This document shows, piece after piece, positions 18,856-26,627 of a stretch of 44,709 bases of DNA. Numbering within the stretch: position 1 is the stretch's first letter; each line of letters opens with the position of its first letter. This DNA is from an uncultured Bacteroides sp. (GTDB lineage Bacteria > Bacteroidota > Bacteroidia > Bacteroidales > Bacteroidaceae). The notes under the pieces were generated by a model. The model ran no database searches, had not been told where the DNA came from, and saw nothing but the letters and a program-made list of their open reading frames with translations. The stretch is taken from positions 1-44,709 of the forward strand of contig CAMWGU010000016.1 of the NCBI GenBank assembly GCA_947173895.1, given 5' to 3'. Both the position numbers and the translations under genes were made by a program.

Positions 18856-19905
18856 TTACCGGAGCCGAAATTTCACGATCTGCTCGTCGGCATTGACATC
18901 CAGGCCAAACAACAGGCCGGCCTTCTCGTCTGCATAAATGCCGGCTATGGGGCGGTCCAGCACATGGCTTTTCACCAAGTTCCCCTTGTGGTCGAATACG
19001 CGTACTATCCTGCCTCCCTGTTGGTAGTTGTCGGGTTGTTTCATGATGTCCTTGAACAGGCGTCCGTCATACACTGCATAGATGTACCGGTCAGTCACCT
19101 GCACATCGTAGTAGCAGATTCTGCCTGCCGGGATGCCGTATCCTTCGGGAGTTACTTTGAATTCGGGTTCTCCGTCCGCCCCCAGTTTTTCTATTTGTTT
19201 TTCTGAGTGCATATCGTAGATGTCGAGCCGGTCTCCAAACTGGGTGACGGCCGCCAGTATCCTCTTGTCGGGGCTGAAGGCTACGAAGCTGTTCCATCCT
19301 TGAGCCACGGCCGGTGCGTTTTTCTCCAACAGCTTTGGGTCGGCCACAGGAATCTGTTCGGACTTACGTAGCAATTCGCCCGAGGGGAGCGAAACCCATC
19401 CGAAGCGGTTCTCGCCCGAATAGTCGGGGATGGCTATCGTCGATGCGTCCTTCAGGTCGAAGTCGAGGGAGCGGAGCAGGCGTTCGTCCAGTCGGATGTC
19501 TTTTTCCAGTTTGGGTACCTTGTTTGTTGTGATGCCGCTGTATTGATACATCCTGTTCTTGCCGTCGTCGAGCGTCCACACCGTGTCTGGCGCGGTGAAG
19601 CGTACATTGGCAGCATAGTTGGATTCGCCCGGCCCTTCTCCGCGCTTGCCAAACGAAGCCACATAATGAAAGTCAGGATAAGTGAATACATGGTAATAAT
19701 AGTCGGCATTGTGCAGGTCCATGATGACCGCCCGGCTGTCTTTCACGCGCATGCGATAGGCATATCGGAACAGCGCCGTATCTACCGGCACCATCTCTCC
19801 TGTCAGAATTTCACCTTTTTTTACGGCTTTTTCTATGGTTTCCTTGCTTGGCAATAATTGTTCTTGTCGTTGATGTTGTCCGGCGCATGCTGTCAGCAGT
19901 GACAT
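18856..19905 (-). CDS. BF3164/TolB-like beta-propeller lipoprotein with a disturbed start
   Basis: Propeller lipoprotein of the Bacteroidales family seen repeatedly in this window. It carries the GEGPGE motif (KRGEGPGESNY), then repeated beta-strand blades, and ends VDVNADEQIVKFRLR. From the only in-frame ATG (19905) the protein begins MSLLTAC, a lipobox Cys at residue 7 with almost no signal sequence. Reading upstream in the same frame adds codons encoding a good signal-peptide n-region and h-core (KNRTLLCFS), but the expected start position holds ATA (19935-19933), with a stop four codons above it. So the gene either starts at an ATA codon or has lost its ATG; I keep the ATG coordinates. 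It converges with the S41 gene (37-bp gap) and lacks an upstream NVEALA gene. Confidence 0.75.
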   Translation of the reverse strand: MSLLTACAGQHQRQEQLLPSKETIEKAVKKGEILTGEMVPVDTALFRYAYRMRVKDSRAVIMDLHNADYYYHVFTYPDFHYVASFGKRGEGPGESNYAANVRFTAPDTVWTLDDGKNRMYQYSGITTNKVPKLEKDIRLDERLLRSLDFDLKDASTIAIPDYSGENRFGWVSLPSGELLRKSEQIPVADPKLLEKNAPAVAQGWNSFVAFSPDKRILAAVTQFGDRLDIYDMHSEKQIEKLGADGEPEFKVTPEGYGIPAGRICYYDVQVTDRYIYAVYDGRLFKDIMKQPDNYQQGGRIVRVFDHKGNLVKSHVLDRPIAGIYADEKAGLLFGLDVNADEQIVKFRLR

Positions 19906-19950
19906 CGAAAAGCAGAGTAATGTTCTGTTTTTTATATTTTTTTATATTTA

Positions 19951-20154
19951 TTATTTGCGATACCATATTCCTTTTTCAATGATATAATACTCTTTTTTTT
20001 CGCTCAATCCGGAGTAAGGAATAGACAAGCAGTAGCCTTTTTCTGATAGTTTTGATGGTATATCCTTCCAGGTTGCTTTGTTCTGTTCACATTTATAATA
20101 AGGGAACGGCCGAAAGATATGCTTATAGCAAGAAGAGCGAAATGGAAAACGACA
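19951..20154 (-). pseudogene. possible coding remnant upstream of the propeller gene
   Basis: A minus-strand frame open from 20154 to a TAA at 19951 has no usable start codon. Its distal part has protein-like composition (KCEQNKATWKDIP, then GYCLSIPYSGLSEKKEYY, ending KGIWYRK) with several cysteines. It occupies the place where intact loci of this family carry an NVEALA peptide gene, directly upstream of the propeller lipoprotein. I could not find an NVEALA leader in front of it, so identity as a decayed peptide gene is a guess. Confidence 0.2.
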
Positions 20155-20240
20155 TTATACGTTCCAACGGTTTGGTATGCTGGGGGAGCATATGTGTTGG
20201 GGCTTAACGAAGTTTTGAGGCGTAGGTAAAGGGAGAAAAG

Positions 20241-20271
20241 TTGTGCATGTTATGATTTTTTTCTACTTTCG
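20241..20271 (+). promoter_or_regulatory. promoter for the transglutaminase-lepB-ligase operon
   Basis: TTG at 20241-20243, 20 bp, then TACTTTCG at 20264-20271 (one mismatch to TAnnTTTG). Transcription would begin near 20276, ahead of the mini-ORF and the transglutaminase gene. Confidence 0.4.
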
Positions 20272-20314
20272 CAAGAAGATACGATAGATAATGAATCTTT
20301 AATAATTATTTTTT

Positions 20315-20389
20315 GTGAAGACGGGATTTGTAAAACTCTTGGTTTTCTCTTTCTTGTTGTTTTTCATGACTTTATCTTATGGATTTTAA
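20315..20389 (+). CDS. candidate 24-residue hydrophobic small protein
   Basis: GTG-initiated 24-codon frame ending in TAA, lying inside the inferred 5' leader of the transglutaminase operon and 16 bp before its ATG. The product is (V)KTGFVKLLVFSFLLFFMTLSYGF: a short basic start followed by a hydrophobic run, like a lone signal peptide or a one-helix membrane peptide. No family is recognised. It could be a leader peptide that couples translation to the next gene or simply chance in AT-rich sequence. Confidence 0.25.
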   Translation: MKTGFVKLLVFSFLLFFMTLSYGF

Positions 20390-20405
20390 AAAATAGCGAA
20401 TTGTG

Positions 20406-21938
20406 ATGAATAATTTAAAATTGTATGTGGCTGGATTCAGTCTCGGACTACTGGCCATGACATGGCTGACAGCTTGTAGTCCGTCTGATGGGAAGAGGAA
20501 GTTGGAGTGGGCTTTGGAGCAGGCCGTTTCCAATCGTGCGGAACTGGAACAGGTGCTGGCGCATTATGAGGGAGATTCGCTGAAATATGAAGCGGCCTGT
20601 TTTCTGATTGGTAACATGCCTTATCATTATGCGGCAGAGTCTTGGTTTGTCAGTCCGAAAGGCTACAGGTACAGGCCGGATCTTGCCTTATTTGTCGGAA
20701 AAGAAGACGTGGAGAGGCATTGCGATTCGCTGATGGCTTCGGGATACCGGATAGAGTGCCAGAACCTTTATGACATCCGTCATATACGGGCCGATTATCT
20801 GATTCGCCAGATTGATGGGGCGTTCGAGGTGTGGAAGAAGCCGTGGGCCAAGGAGGTGTCTTTTGACGACTTTTGTCGTTACATTCTTCCTTATCGTTCG
20901 CAAAACGAGCCTTTGGTTACACTGGCGGACACATTTAGGATGCGCTACTTGCCCTTGCTTGATTCGGCTGGCGTGCAAACCACATTCGAGGCGTGCTGCC
21001 TGATAAACGATAGGCTGAAAAAGGAAATAAAATATGCCGAGACGGGAAGTCCACTGTCCGGTTCGGTGGACGACATGGAACGTGCGAGGAAAGGAGCGTG
21101 TGAGGCATTGTGCGACTACACCGTGCATGTCATGCGTGCGTTGGGCATTCCGGTTGCCGTTCATCAGACGGTGTGGACTCGCATGGCGAGGGGGCATGTA
21201 TGGCCTGCGGTGCTGTCGGGCGGGTGCTTTCATGATTTCAGTCCGGGCGACCAGAATCCGGAGGCTTATCCCGAAACGCTGTACAGAGTAGCTTATCTGA
21301 AGCCGGCCAAGGTGTATCGGAAGAGCTATGAGGCACTACCCAAGGTCGTGTCGACAGGCGATGACAGCTATGTCACTTTCCTGAAAAGCCCTTTGTTGGA
21401 AGACGTGACAAGCGGACAGAAGGTGAGGACTTATACACTGTGTATCCCGACGGACGACACGGTGGGAAAAAAGAAGGGAAAATTGCTCTATTTGTGTGCG
21501 TTCAACAGCTTGCGATGGACACCTGTCGCAATGGGTTATACGGATGGCAGTGGAAAAGCGGTGTTCACTCATGTGGCGGGAAGAAACTTCTTCATGGTGG
21601 CCGCAGCGGAAGGAAAGGACAGATTGCGTATGGTAGCTCCTCCAGTGTGTACGTATGGCGATGGCAGATTCAAGGTGCTTTCTCCACAGTTTTCACGGCC
21701 CGTCCGTCATACGTTTATGAAAGGAAAAGACGATGAGGAGCGGGTGCTGGAATATTGGGATTGTGAGGAGCGACGGTTTGTATCTCTGCCGCCCGATGAA
21801 GTGACGGATACAACGACCGTTTATGGAAATGTTCCTTGCGATGCCTTGTTGTTCTACCGGTTGAAGATGCCTTCGGAACACGATCGCGTGGGAGTGATAG
21901 ATAGTGCAGGTGTGTATAGACAAAGTGCTAGTTGGTAA
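20406..21938 (+). CDS. transglutaminase-like lipoprotein
   Basis: Lipoprotein of 510 residues with signal peptide and lipobox (WLTAC, Cys about 25), so anchored in the periplasm or at the outer membrane. The middle holds a transglutaminase/cysteine-protease core: the Cys segment GACEALCDYTVHVMRALGIPV, the His in RGHVWPAV and the Asp in FHDFSPGDQ, which together form a credible Cys-His-Asp triad. The C-terminal 180 residues look beta-rich (PTDD, GYTDGSGKAVF), like a carboxypeptidase-regulatory-type domain. I chose ATG 20406 over an adjoining GTG. A single base separates it from lepB and 3 bp separate that from the ligase-like gene, so this is one operon. Enzymes of this fold may cleave or cross-link peptides; the substrate is unknown. 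Confidence 0.82.
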   Translation: MNNLKLYVAGFSLGLLAMTWLTACSPSDGKRKLEWALEQAVSNRAELEQVLAHYEGDSLKYEAACFLIGNMPYHYAAESWFVSPKGYRYRPDLALFVGKEDVERHCDSLMASGYRIECQNLYDIRHIRADYLIRQIDGAFEVWKKPWAKEVSFDDFCRYILPYRSQNEPLVTLADTFRMRYLPLLDSAGVQTTFEACCLINDRLKKEIKYAETGSPLSGSVDDMERARKGACEALCDYTVHVMRALGIPVAVHQTVWTRMARGHVWPAVLSGGCFHDFSPGDQNPEAYPETLYRVAYLKPAKVYRKSYEALPKVVSTGDDSYVTFLKSPLLEDVTSGQKVRTYTLCIPTDDTVGKKKGKLLYLCAFNSLRWTPVAMGYTDGSGKAVFTHVAGRNFFMVAAAEGKDRLRMVAPPVCTYGDGRFKVLSPQFSRPVRHTFMKGKDDEERVLEYWDCEERRFVSLPPDEVTDTTTVYGNVPCDALLFYRLKMPSEHDRVGVIDSAGVYRQSASW

Positions 21939-21939
21939 A

Positions 21940-22851
21940 ATGAAAAAGATTGATGTTATAAAGAAATATTTTGAAAAGGTGTACGATTGGCTGGCTTGGC
22001 TGTCGGCCGCTGCGTTGTGTCTGATAGCGGTGAGGCTGCTGTTTCAGGTGTTTGTGTTCGCTTCGTTTTCTGTTCCTACCGATTCCATGAGGCCCACCAT
22101 CGTGCCGGGCGACTATTTGTTGGTGAACAAATTGCTGAAAGGGGCCAGGCTTTTCAGCCTGAATGATTCTTTCGATCACAAACCGCTCAAAATCACCCGC
22201 CTGAAAGGGTTGGAGGACTTTCGGCGTAACGAGGTTCTGGTGTTCAATTTTCCTTATCCGGAACGTTGGGACAGCATTGGTTTCAACGTGTTGCGCTATT
22301 ATGTGAAGCGGTGTATCGCGTTGCCGGGCGACACGCTGGAAATCAGGAATGCGCATTACCACGTCAGAGGATATGACGGTGAGTTAGGGAATGTTGAGGC
22401 GCAGAACATGTTGGCCTTTTACCTCAAAAGCGAGAGAAACGAAGAAGAAATGGTGAAGAACGGTTGTTTTTACGCTTATCCCCGCGATAGTGTGGTAGGA
22501 TGGACAGTGAAAGAGTTCGGACCGTTCTATCTGCCTGCCCGGGGCAGTCGTATCACGATGGACGAGCGTCATTACATTCTTTATCGGAACCTGATAGAGT
22601 GGGAGCAGAGGAAAAAGCTGACTATCCGCGACGGCCGTTTTTATCTGGGTGAAGAGGAGATCAGAGAGTATGTGTTCACGCATGGCTATTATTTCATGGG
22701 GGGCGACAACTGTCATAATTCGCAGGATTCCCGTTATTGGGGGCTTCTGCCCGATGAGTACATAGTGGGAAAAGCCGTACGGATTTGGAAATCGAAAAAC
22801 AAGATGACGGACAAGATACGTTGGAATCGGGTATTTAAGAAAATAGAATAG
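21940..22851 (+). CDS. lepB: signal peptidase I (accessory copy)
   Basis: Membrane-bound S26 leader peptidase of 303 residues. It has one N-terminal transmembrane helix (about 17-43), the catalytic Ser in FSVPTDSMRP (Ser49), the general-base Lys in RYYVKRCIALPGD (Lys123) and the conserved GDNCHNSQDSRYWG box. An insertion between the Ser and Lys boxes and another before the GDN box are typical of Bacteroidetes LepB. I chose the ATG at 21940, one base after the transglutaminase stop. Sitting inside an accessory operon with a transglutaminase-like lipoprotein and a ligase-like protein, it is more likely dedicated to that pathway than the housekeeping copy. It could cleave at the Ala-x-Ala of NVEALA leaders (inference). 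Confidence 0.9.
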   Translation: MKKIDVIKKYFEKVYDWLAWLSAAALCLIAVRLLFQVFVFASFSVPTDSMRPTIVPGDYLLVNKLLKGARLFSLNDSFDHKPLKITRLKGLEDFRRNEVLVFNFPYPERWDSIGFNVLRYYVKRCIALPGDTLEIRNAHYHVRGYDGELGNVEAQNMLAFYLKSERNEEEMVKNGCFYAYPRDSVVGWTVKEFGPFYLPARGSRITMDERHYILYRNLIEWEQRKKLTIRDGRFYLGEEEIREYVFTHGYYFMGGDNCHNSQDSRYWGLLPDEYIVGKAVRIWKSKNKMTDKIRWNRVFKKIE

Positions 22852-22854
22852 GGT

Positions 22855-24552
22855 ATGAATGAAATAAAGACAATGGCGGGCTGGTGTCGAGAGTATGGAA
22901 CGACGGGGCTGACAGGTGTACTGGTCGCGCTGTGGCTCAGTGTGGTGTGTCGCGGTGTGGATTCGTTGCCTGCCGATGTGCTTGAGGACGATTGGCGGTG
23001 GTTGTATGGTTGCGGTGTGTGCGTGTTGGCAGGGATGGCCTTGCTGGTGTTTTTTGTTCCCGGTCGACTGAAAAAGTGCTTACCGTTCGTTACTTCGTGG
23101 ATTCTTGTTGTTTATGGGGGTATCGAGGCCGTTTGGGGCATTCGGCAGGTGTATGGGTTCACCTTTTCCAATCATGCTCTTTATGCCCTGACGGGTTCGT
23201 TTTATAATCCCGGTCCTTATTCGGGCTATCTGGCTATGGCGTTTCCTGTCTGCCTGTATGAATGGCTGAAGCGGAAGGACGGAAGAAAAACGCTTTTGTA
23301 TTATGTGGCTTTGGCCGGCATGCTGTTGGTTCTTTGTGTGCTTCCCGCCGGCATGAGCCGGTCGGCATGGGCGGCTGCGGGTGTGTCTTCCGCCTATGTT
23401 TGCAGCATGTGTTACGGGGCGGAGATAAAGGAGTATGTCCGCCGGCACCGCCGGAAGGCGTTGGGGTTGGTCGTAGCATTCTCATTGCTGGGGGCGATGG
23501 CTGCGGGAGGCATTTATCTGATGAAGAAAGATTCGGCGGACGGTCGTCTGTTTATCTGGAAAATCGCGGCTCGGACCGTAGCCGGACATCCGTGGACCGG
23601 AGTGGGATGGGGGAGTGTAGCGGCGGCTTATGGGCAGGAGCAGGAGGCCTACTTTGCTGCGGGAGATTATACACCGGCCGAAGAACTTGTGGCGGGTACA
23701 CCCGAATATGTCTTCAATGAGTATCTGCAAGTGGCGGTGGCTTGGGGGATACCCGCGTTGTGTGTCGGATTGCTGATATTGGGTAGTTGCTGGATGGCAG
23801 GTCATAGGCAGCGGCTCTACGGGCTGTGTGGCGCCTTGCTTGCTTTGGCAGTGTTTGCGTTCTCTTCTTATCCGTTGCAATTCCCGGCTTTTGTGTCTAC
23901 ACTGTCGGCATTGGCATTGGCCTGTGTCATTCGGCGGTTACCTTTAGAGAAAAGTGGGTTCCGTTTGGGTTTTGCTGTGCTGTGGTGTGTGGGCTGTGTC
24001 GGTTGTTATCATGCTTTCCGGCAGAAAAGCCGGGCAGTGGCGGCATGCAGGCAATGGAATCGGAATCGTATGCTCTATCAGTCAGGGGCATACAGGCAGG
24101 CGGCGGAGAGCTATACCGACATACGAGAGGAGATGGGGACGAATGCCCGTTTCTTGTTCGAGTATGGCCATGCTTTACACAAACTGCACGAGTCCGAAGC
24201 ATCGAATAAGGTATTGGAGGAAGCCCTGAAGGTAAGCGGCGATCCTATGATACTGAACGTTATGGGAAAGAACGAGCAGGAGATGGGACACTATGACCGT
24301 GCCGAACATTATTTTGTGCGTGCCGTCCATCGATTGCCCGGTCGCATTTATCCTTATTATCTGTTGGCTCATCTGTATGCCGATCCGGCTTTTTATCAGC
24401 GCGGCAAGCTGGAACAGATGGTGCGTACCGTGCTCGAGAAAGAGCCGAAAGTACAGTCCACAGCCATCAGGCAGATGAGGCAGAAGGTACGAGAACTGCT
24501 GGAGGCAGTTCCGAAACCGGAGGCCGGTGAAGAGGAAAACCGGCCAAGGTGA
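22855..24552 (+). CDS. O-antigen ligase-like (Wzy_C) membrane protein with C-terminal TPRs
   Basis: Polytopic membrane protein of 565 residues with about ten predicted helices up to residue ~385, followed by a soluble region with TPR-like repeats (about 400-540, e.g. ALKVSGDPMILNVMGKNEQEMGHYDRAEHYFVRAV). The Wzy_C region includes FNPGPYSGYLA-like and MSRSAWAA segments and WKIAARTVAGHPWTGVGWG in the periplasmic loop, as in O-antigen ligases and related O-glycosyltransferases. Family members move a lipid-linked glycan onto lipid A or onto protein. There are no glycan-synthesis genes around it, so a ligase for a protein or peptide acceptor is as plausible as LPS. It ends only 4 bp from the convergent PAP2 gene. 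Confidence 0.8.
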   Translation: MNEIKTMAGWCREYGTTGLTGVLVALWLSVVCRGVDSLPADVLEDDWRWLYGCGVCVLAGMALLVFFVPGRLKKCLPFVTSWILVVYGGIEAVWGIRQVYGFTFSNHALYALTGSFYNPGPYSGYLAMAFPVCLYEWLKRKDGRKTLLYYVALAGMLLVLCVLPAGMSRSAWAAAGVSSAYVCSMCYGAEIKEYVRRHRRKALGLVVAFSLLGAMAAGGIYLMKKDSADGRLFIWKIAARTVAGHPWTGVGWGSVAAAYGQEQEAYFAAGDYTPAEELVAGTPEYVFNEYLQVAVAWGIPALCVGLLILGSCWMAGHRQRLYGLCGALLALAVFAFSSYPLQFPAFVSTLSALALACVIRRLPLEKSGFRLGFAVLWCVGCVGCYHAFRQKSRAVAACRQWNRNRMLYQSGAYRQAAESYTDIREEMGTNARFLFEYGHALHKLHESEASNKVLEEALKVSGDPMILNVMGKNEQEMGHYDRAEHYFVRAVHRLPGRIYPYYLLAHLYADPAFYQRGKLEQMVRTVLEKEPKVQSTAIRQMRQKVRELLEAVPKPEAGEEENRPR

Positions 24553-24556
24553 ATTT

Positions 24557-25159
24557 TTATTTTCCGAACAGCACATTGTTCAGCCATCGGTTCACATACA
24601 CATTTGCGAAAGCGCATCCCACGCCGATCACCGCTCCTGCCACTACATCGCTGGGATAGTGTACTCCTTGGTTCATCCGTGCGAACCCCACTCCGCAGGC
24701 CCATGCGGCCGAGGGGGCGATGACATACCATTTGGGATATGTGATGGAGAGCGAGGCGGCCAACGAGAAAGCCGCCGCCGAGTGCCCCGAAGGAAACGAT
24801 GGGCTGTCTGCGTCTGGTGCTCCGTAGGCTTGGATTTGGTCCGGATATTTCACAAAGGGCCGGTCGCGTCCGATAAGGTGTTTGGCGGCATAGGTGATAC
24901 TTACCGCTTCCACGACGGTGGTTCCTATGTAGACGGCGTTTTTCAGCATCGGTCGGTCTTTTTTAATTAATGCATAGAGCCCCATGGTTGTGGGTATTCC
25001 CACTGGCAGGATAATTCCGCTGGCCGACAGCCCGCGGCTCAAGCCATGCACGTGCCATCGGTTGATGGTCTTTAGGGTATTGATGTCTGCGTTTTGTGCC
25101 CGTAGGCCGCTTGCAAGGGCGGCGGCCATCAAGAGTAGAATCAGGTTTCGTATCTTCAT
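24557..25159 (-). CDS. PAP2-family phosphatase
   Basis: Exported or membrane phosphatase of 200 residues with N-terminal signal sequence (residues 1-21, LRAQ). The three acid-phosphatase motifs are complete: KHLIGRDRP, SFPSGHSAAAF, and ARMNQGVHYPSDV (the SR-12-H-D-like box). Likely substrates are lipid pyrophosphates (for example undecaprenyl pyrophosphate) or phosphatidyl lipids; motif alone does not tell. ATG at 25159 is chosen because it begins the signal peptide; the longer frame upstream is not protein-like. It converges with the O-antigen ligase-like gene. Confidence 0.87.
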   Translation of the reverse strand: MKIRNLILLLMAAALASGLRAQNADINTLKTINRWHVHGLSRGLSASGIILPVGIPTTMGLYALIKKDRPMLKNAVYIGTTVVEAVSITYAAKHLIGRDRPFVKYPDQIQAYGAPDADSPSFPSGHSAAAFSLAASLSITYPKWYVIAPSAAWACGVGFARMNQGVHYPSDVVAGAVIGVGCAFANVYVNRWLNNVLFGK

Positions 25160-25499
25160 TTTGTTGTTTTTTCTATTATAACTGAATCGGTCGGCAGAGT
25201 TGTGCGCACAAGTTTGTGGTGCAATATTCGCAAAATTCCTTGATATCTGCAAGCGCATGGCGGGCAATAAAATAGGATAGTCCAGATTTGTATATTATTT
25301 GTTGGTAGCATTTCCCCTGCTTACTTTATTGCTCACCACCCGATACACATTCCTCCTTGTCATAAAAACACGTACGTGCAGAAGGCATCTTCTCCTCATC
25401 AGGTCGCTTCTCTTCCTTCTCCCTTCATTCTTTTATTTTAGGTGAAACCGTCTATTAATCAATCTGTTAAAAATAACAGGACATCCCCTCACGGCCCTT
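25160..25499. other. gene-free stretch
   Basis: No gene seen. It contains a small hairpin CTGTTA-AAAA-TAACAG (25464-25479) just beyond the truncated propeller gene, and an AAAACACGTACGT word near 25364 that also occurs near 7020. The 3' part of the truncated propeller gene is not recoverable here in any frame that I could recognise. Confidence 0.35.
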
Positions 25500-26000
25500 T
25501 CAGCTACCGGCATGAGTCCTTTCACATTTGCCTCCGGCTGTAAATCCCGCTTCTTGATTCAATTTTATTGTTTGCTTCCAGTGAAAATGCAAATCATAAC
25601 AATGAATAGAACCTTTACCAGCAACATTATACAACTCTATGGAATTAGTATACGGATTATATTCAGCATCCACTGCCATGGAATATTCTTTTGGTCCCTC
25701 ACCGATGCAAGACGATGAATTGCTACGGTGCTTTCCGTTCCCATCAAACACATAAACGATTTGCCTGCTATCCATTAATAAAAAAGCATCTATAGCTTTG
25801 ATATATTGAAATAAATAAGGAGTTTTCACAAGGATATCATTATCCGTCTCCAAAGGAACAATATCTATACTTTCTAAAAAAGAAGTATCATTCTTCAATG
25901 CGTTTTCCCAAGAAATCACATCAATAGCTTTTGTCTCTTTTTCTGTAGGTGTACAAGAAAAAAGCAAAGCCATAACTATAAATAAAGAAATATTTTTCAT
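25500..26000 (-). pseudogene. truncated 6-bladed beta-propeller lipoprotein
   Basis: The first 166 codons of a propeller lipoprotein: signal peptide and lipobox (LLFSC), an N-terminal region (IDIVPLETDNDILV, typical of the family) and the GEGPKEY motif, then the frame ends TAGGKCERTHAGS and stops. Intact relatives in this window are about 346-350 residues, so roughly the C-terminal half is gone. Whether it is a deletion or a frameshift cannot be decided; a second frame is open for about 40 codons past the break but does not look like the family. It follows an NVEALA peptide gene (121-bp gap with a stem-loop), the standard peptide-then-propeller order. Confidence 0.7.
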
Positions 26001-26014
26001 CTGTCTTTTTACAA

Positions 26015-26104
26015 AACCAACTAAAAAGAGCTGTAGCGCAATGCTACATTCAAATTATTTTTTGCTTCAACGAAGTAATAAAAATATTTCCTTTTTAGTT
26101 GGTT
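26015..26104. repeat. 90-bp stem-loop between NVEALA peptide and propeller genes
   Basis: Perfect 14-bp inverted repeat: AACCAACTAAAAAG (26015-26028) and CTTTTTAGTTGGTT (26091-26104), with an inner TGTAGC/GCTACA hairpin (26032-26037, 26043-26048). It occupies most of the gap between the peptide stop (26122) and the propeller start (26000). It may be a partial terminator giving more peptide than lipoprotein mRNA, or a MITE-like relic; I see no target-site duplication. Confidence 0.5.
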
Positions 26105-26121
26105 CGATTAATAATTCAATG

Positions 26122-26406
26122 TTACATGCAAGGAGATGTACAATAGAATATTGTATTGTCAGTACGTATACATCTATATCCTGTATATTCTCCTTTCATG
26201 CACAAATCTCCTTGCATCCAGCATTTTCCTTGCGAACTACCACAAACCACCTCAACTTCTGGTAACTCATAGCGAGCCAACGCTTCCACATTCGCCAGCA
26301 TCAAGTCAGACATATCATTTTCCATTCTCTGTGACTGATATATATTGTAGCCTGCAAGAATAGCGACTACAGCGACTATCAGAGCCGCAAAAATCTTTTT
26401 TCCCAT
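26122..26406 (-). CDS. NVEALA-family peptide, six cysteines
   Basis: Precursor of 94 residues: basic start (MGKKIF), hydrophobic segment (about 5-22, AALIVAVVAILAGYNIY), a polar spacer, then LMLANVEALA (motif ending at residue 44) and a 50-residue tail with six Cys (VVC, GKC, DLC, YRC, FYC, SPC). The leader is shared with the other peptide genes of the window and the tail is not. The NVEALA domain is a named family of unknown function in Bacteroidales. I chose ATG 26406; the frame runs further up but is not leader-like. The peptide gene itself looks intact although its neighbours are decayed. Confidence 0.85.
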   Translation of the reverse strand: MGKKIFAALIVAVVAILAGYNIYQSQRMENDMSDLMLANVEALARYELPEVEVVCGSSQGKCWMQGDLCMKGEYTGYRCIRTDNTIFYCTSPCM

Positions 26407-26487
26407 TTTTCTTTTGTTTTTTTGGGAGGGTACATTTTTATTTCCTTTGGTTTCCGTATCTATCCTTTCAACGGAAAAGCAAGTTCC

Positions 26488-26518
26488 TTGCTTATTCAAC
26501 GTTAAATCCATATCTTTG
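26488..26518 (+). promoter_or_regulatory. consensus promoter pointing into the decayed locus (plus strand)
   Basis: TTG at 26488-26490, exactly 20 bp, then TATCTTTG at 26511-26518: a full match to the Bacteroidetes promoter. It would start an RNA near 26523 that opens with a CCATCC/GGATGG hairpin and ends in a T-rich stretch near 26620, antisense to the 3' end of the propeller pseudogene if extended. No gene on the plus strand follows. An AAGCAAG/CTTGCTT repeat overlaps the -33 box. It may be the promoter of a small RNA or a chance match. Confidence 0.3.
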
Positions 26519-26627
26519 CCACGACCATCCTTTCTGAGGATGGGTTACGGAACGGGCGGCTCGTAGAGTACCACCAAAACGTTCGCCGTCCGCTCCTCTC
26601 CATTCCTATTTTTATATATCTTTTTAT

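Noticed and set aside
20119-20229. 36-codon plus-strand frame in the gap before the transglutaminase gene
   Set aside because: No promoter or ribosome-site context and it overlaps the minus-strand coding-like remnant; probably chance.
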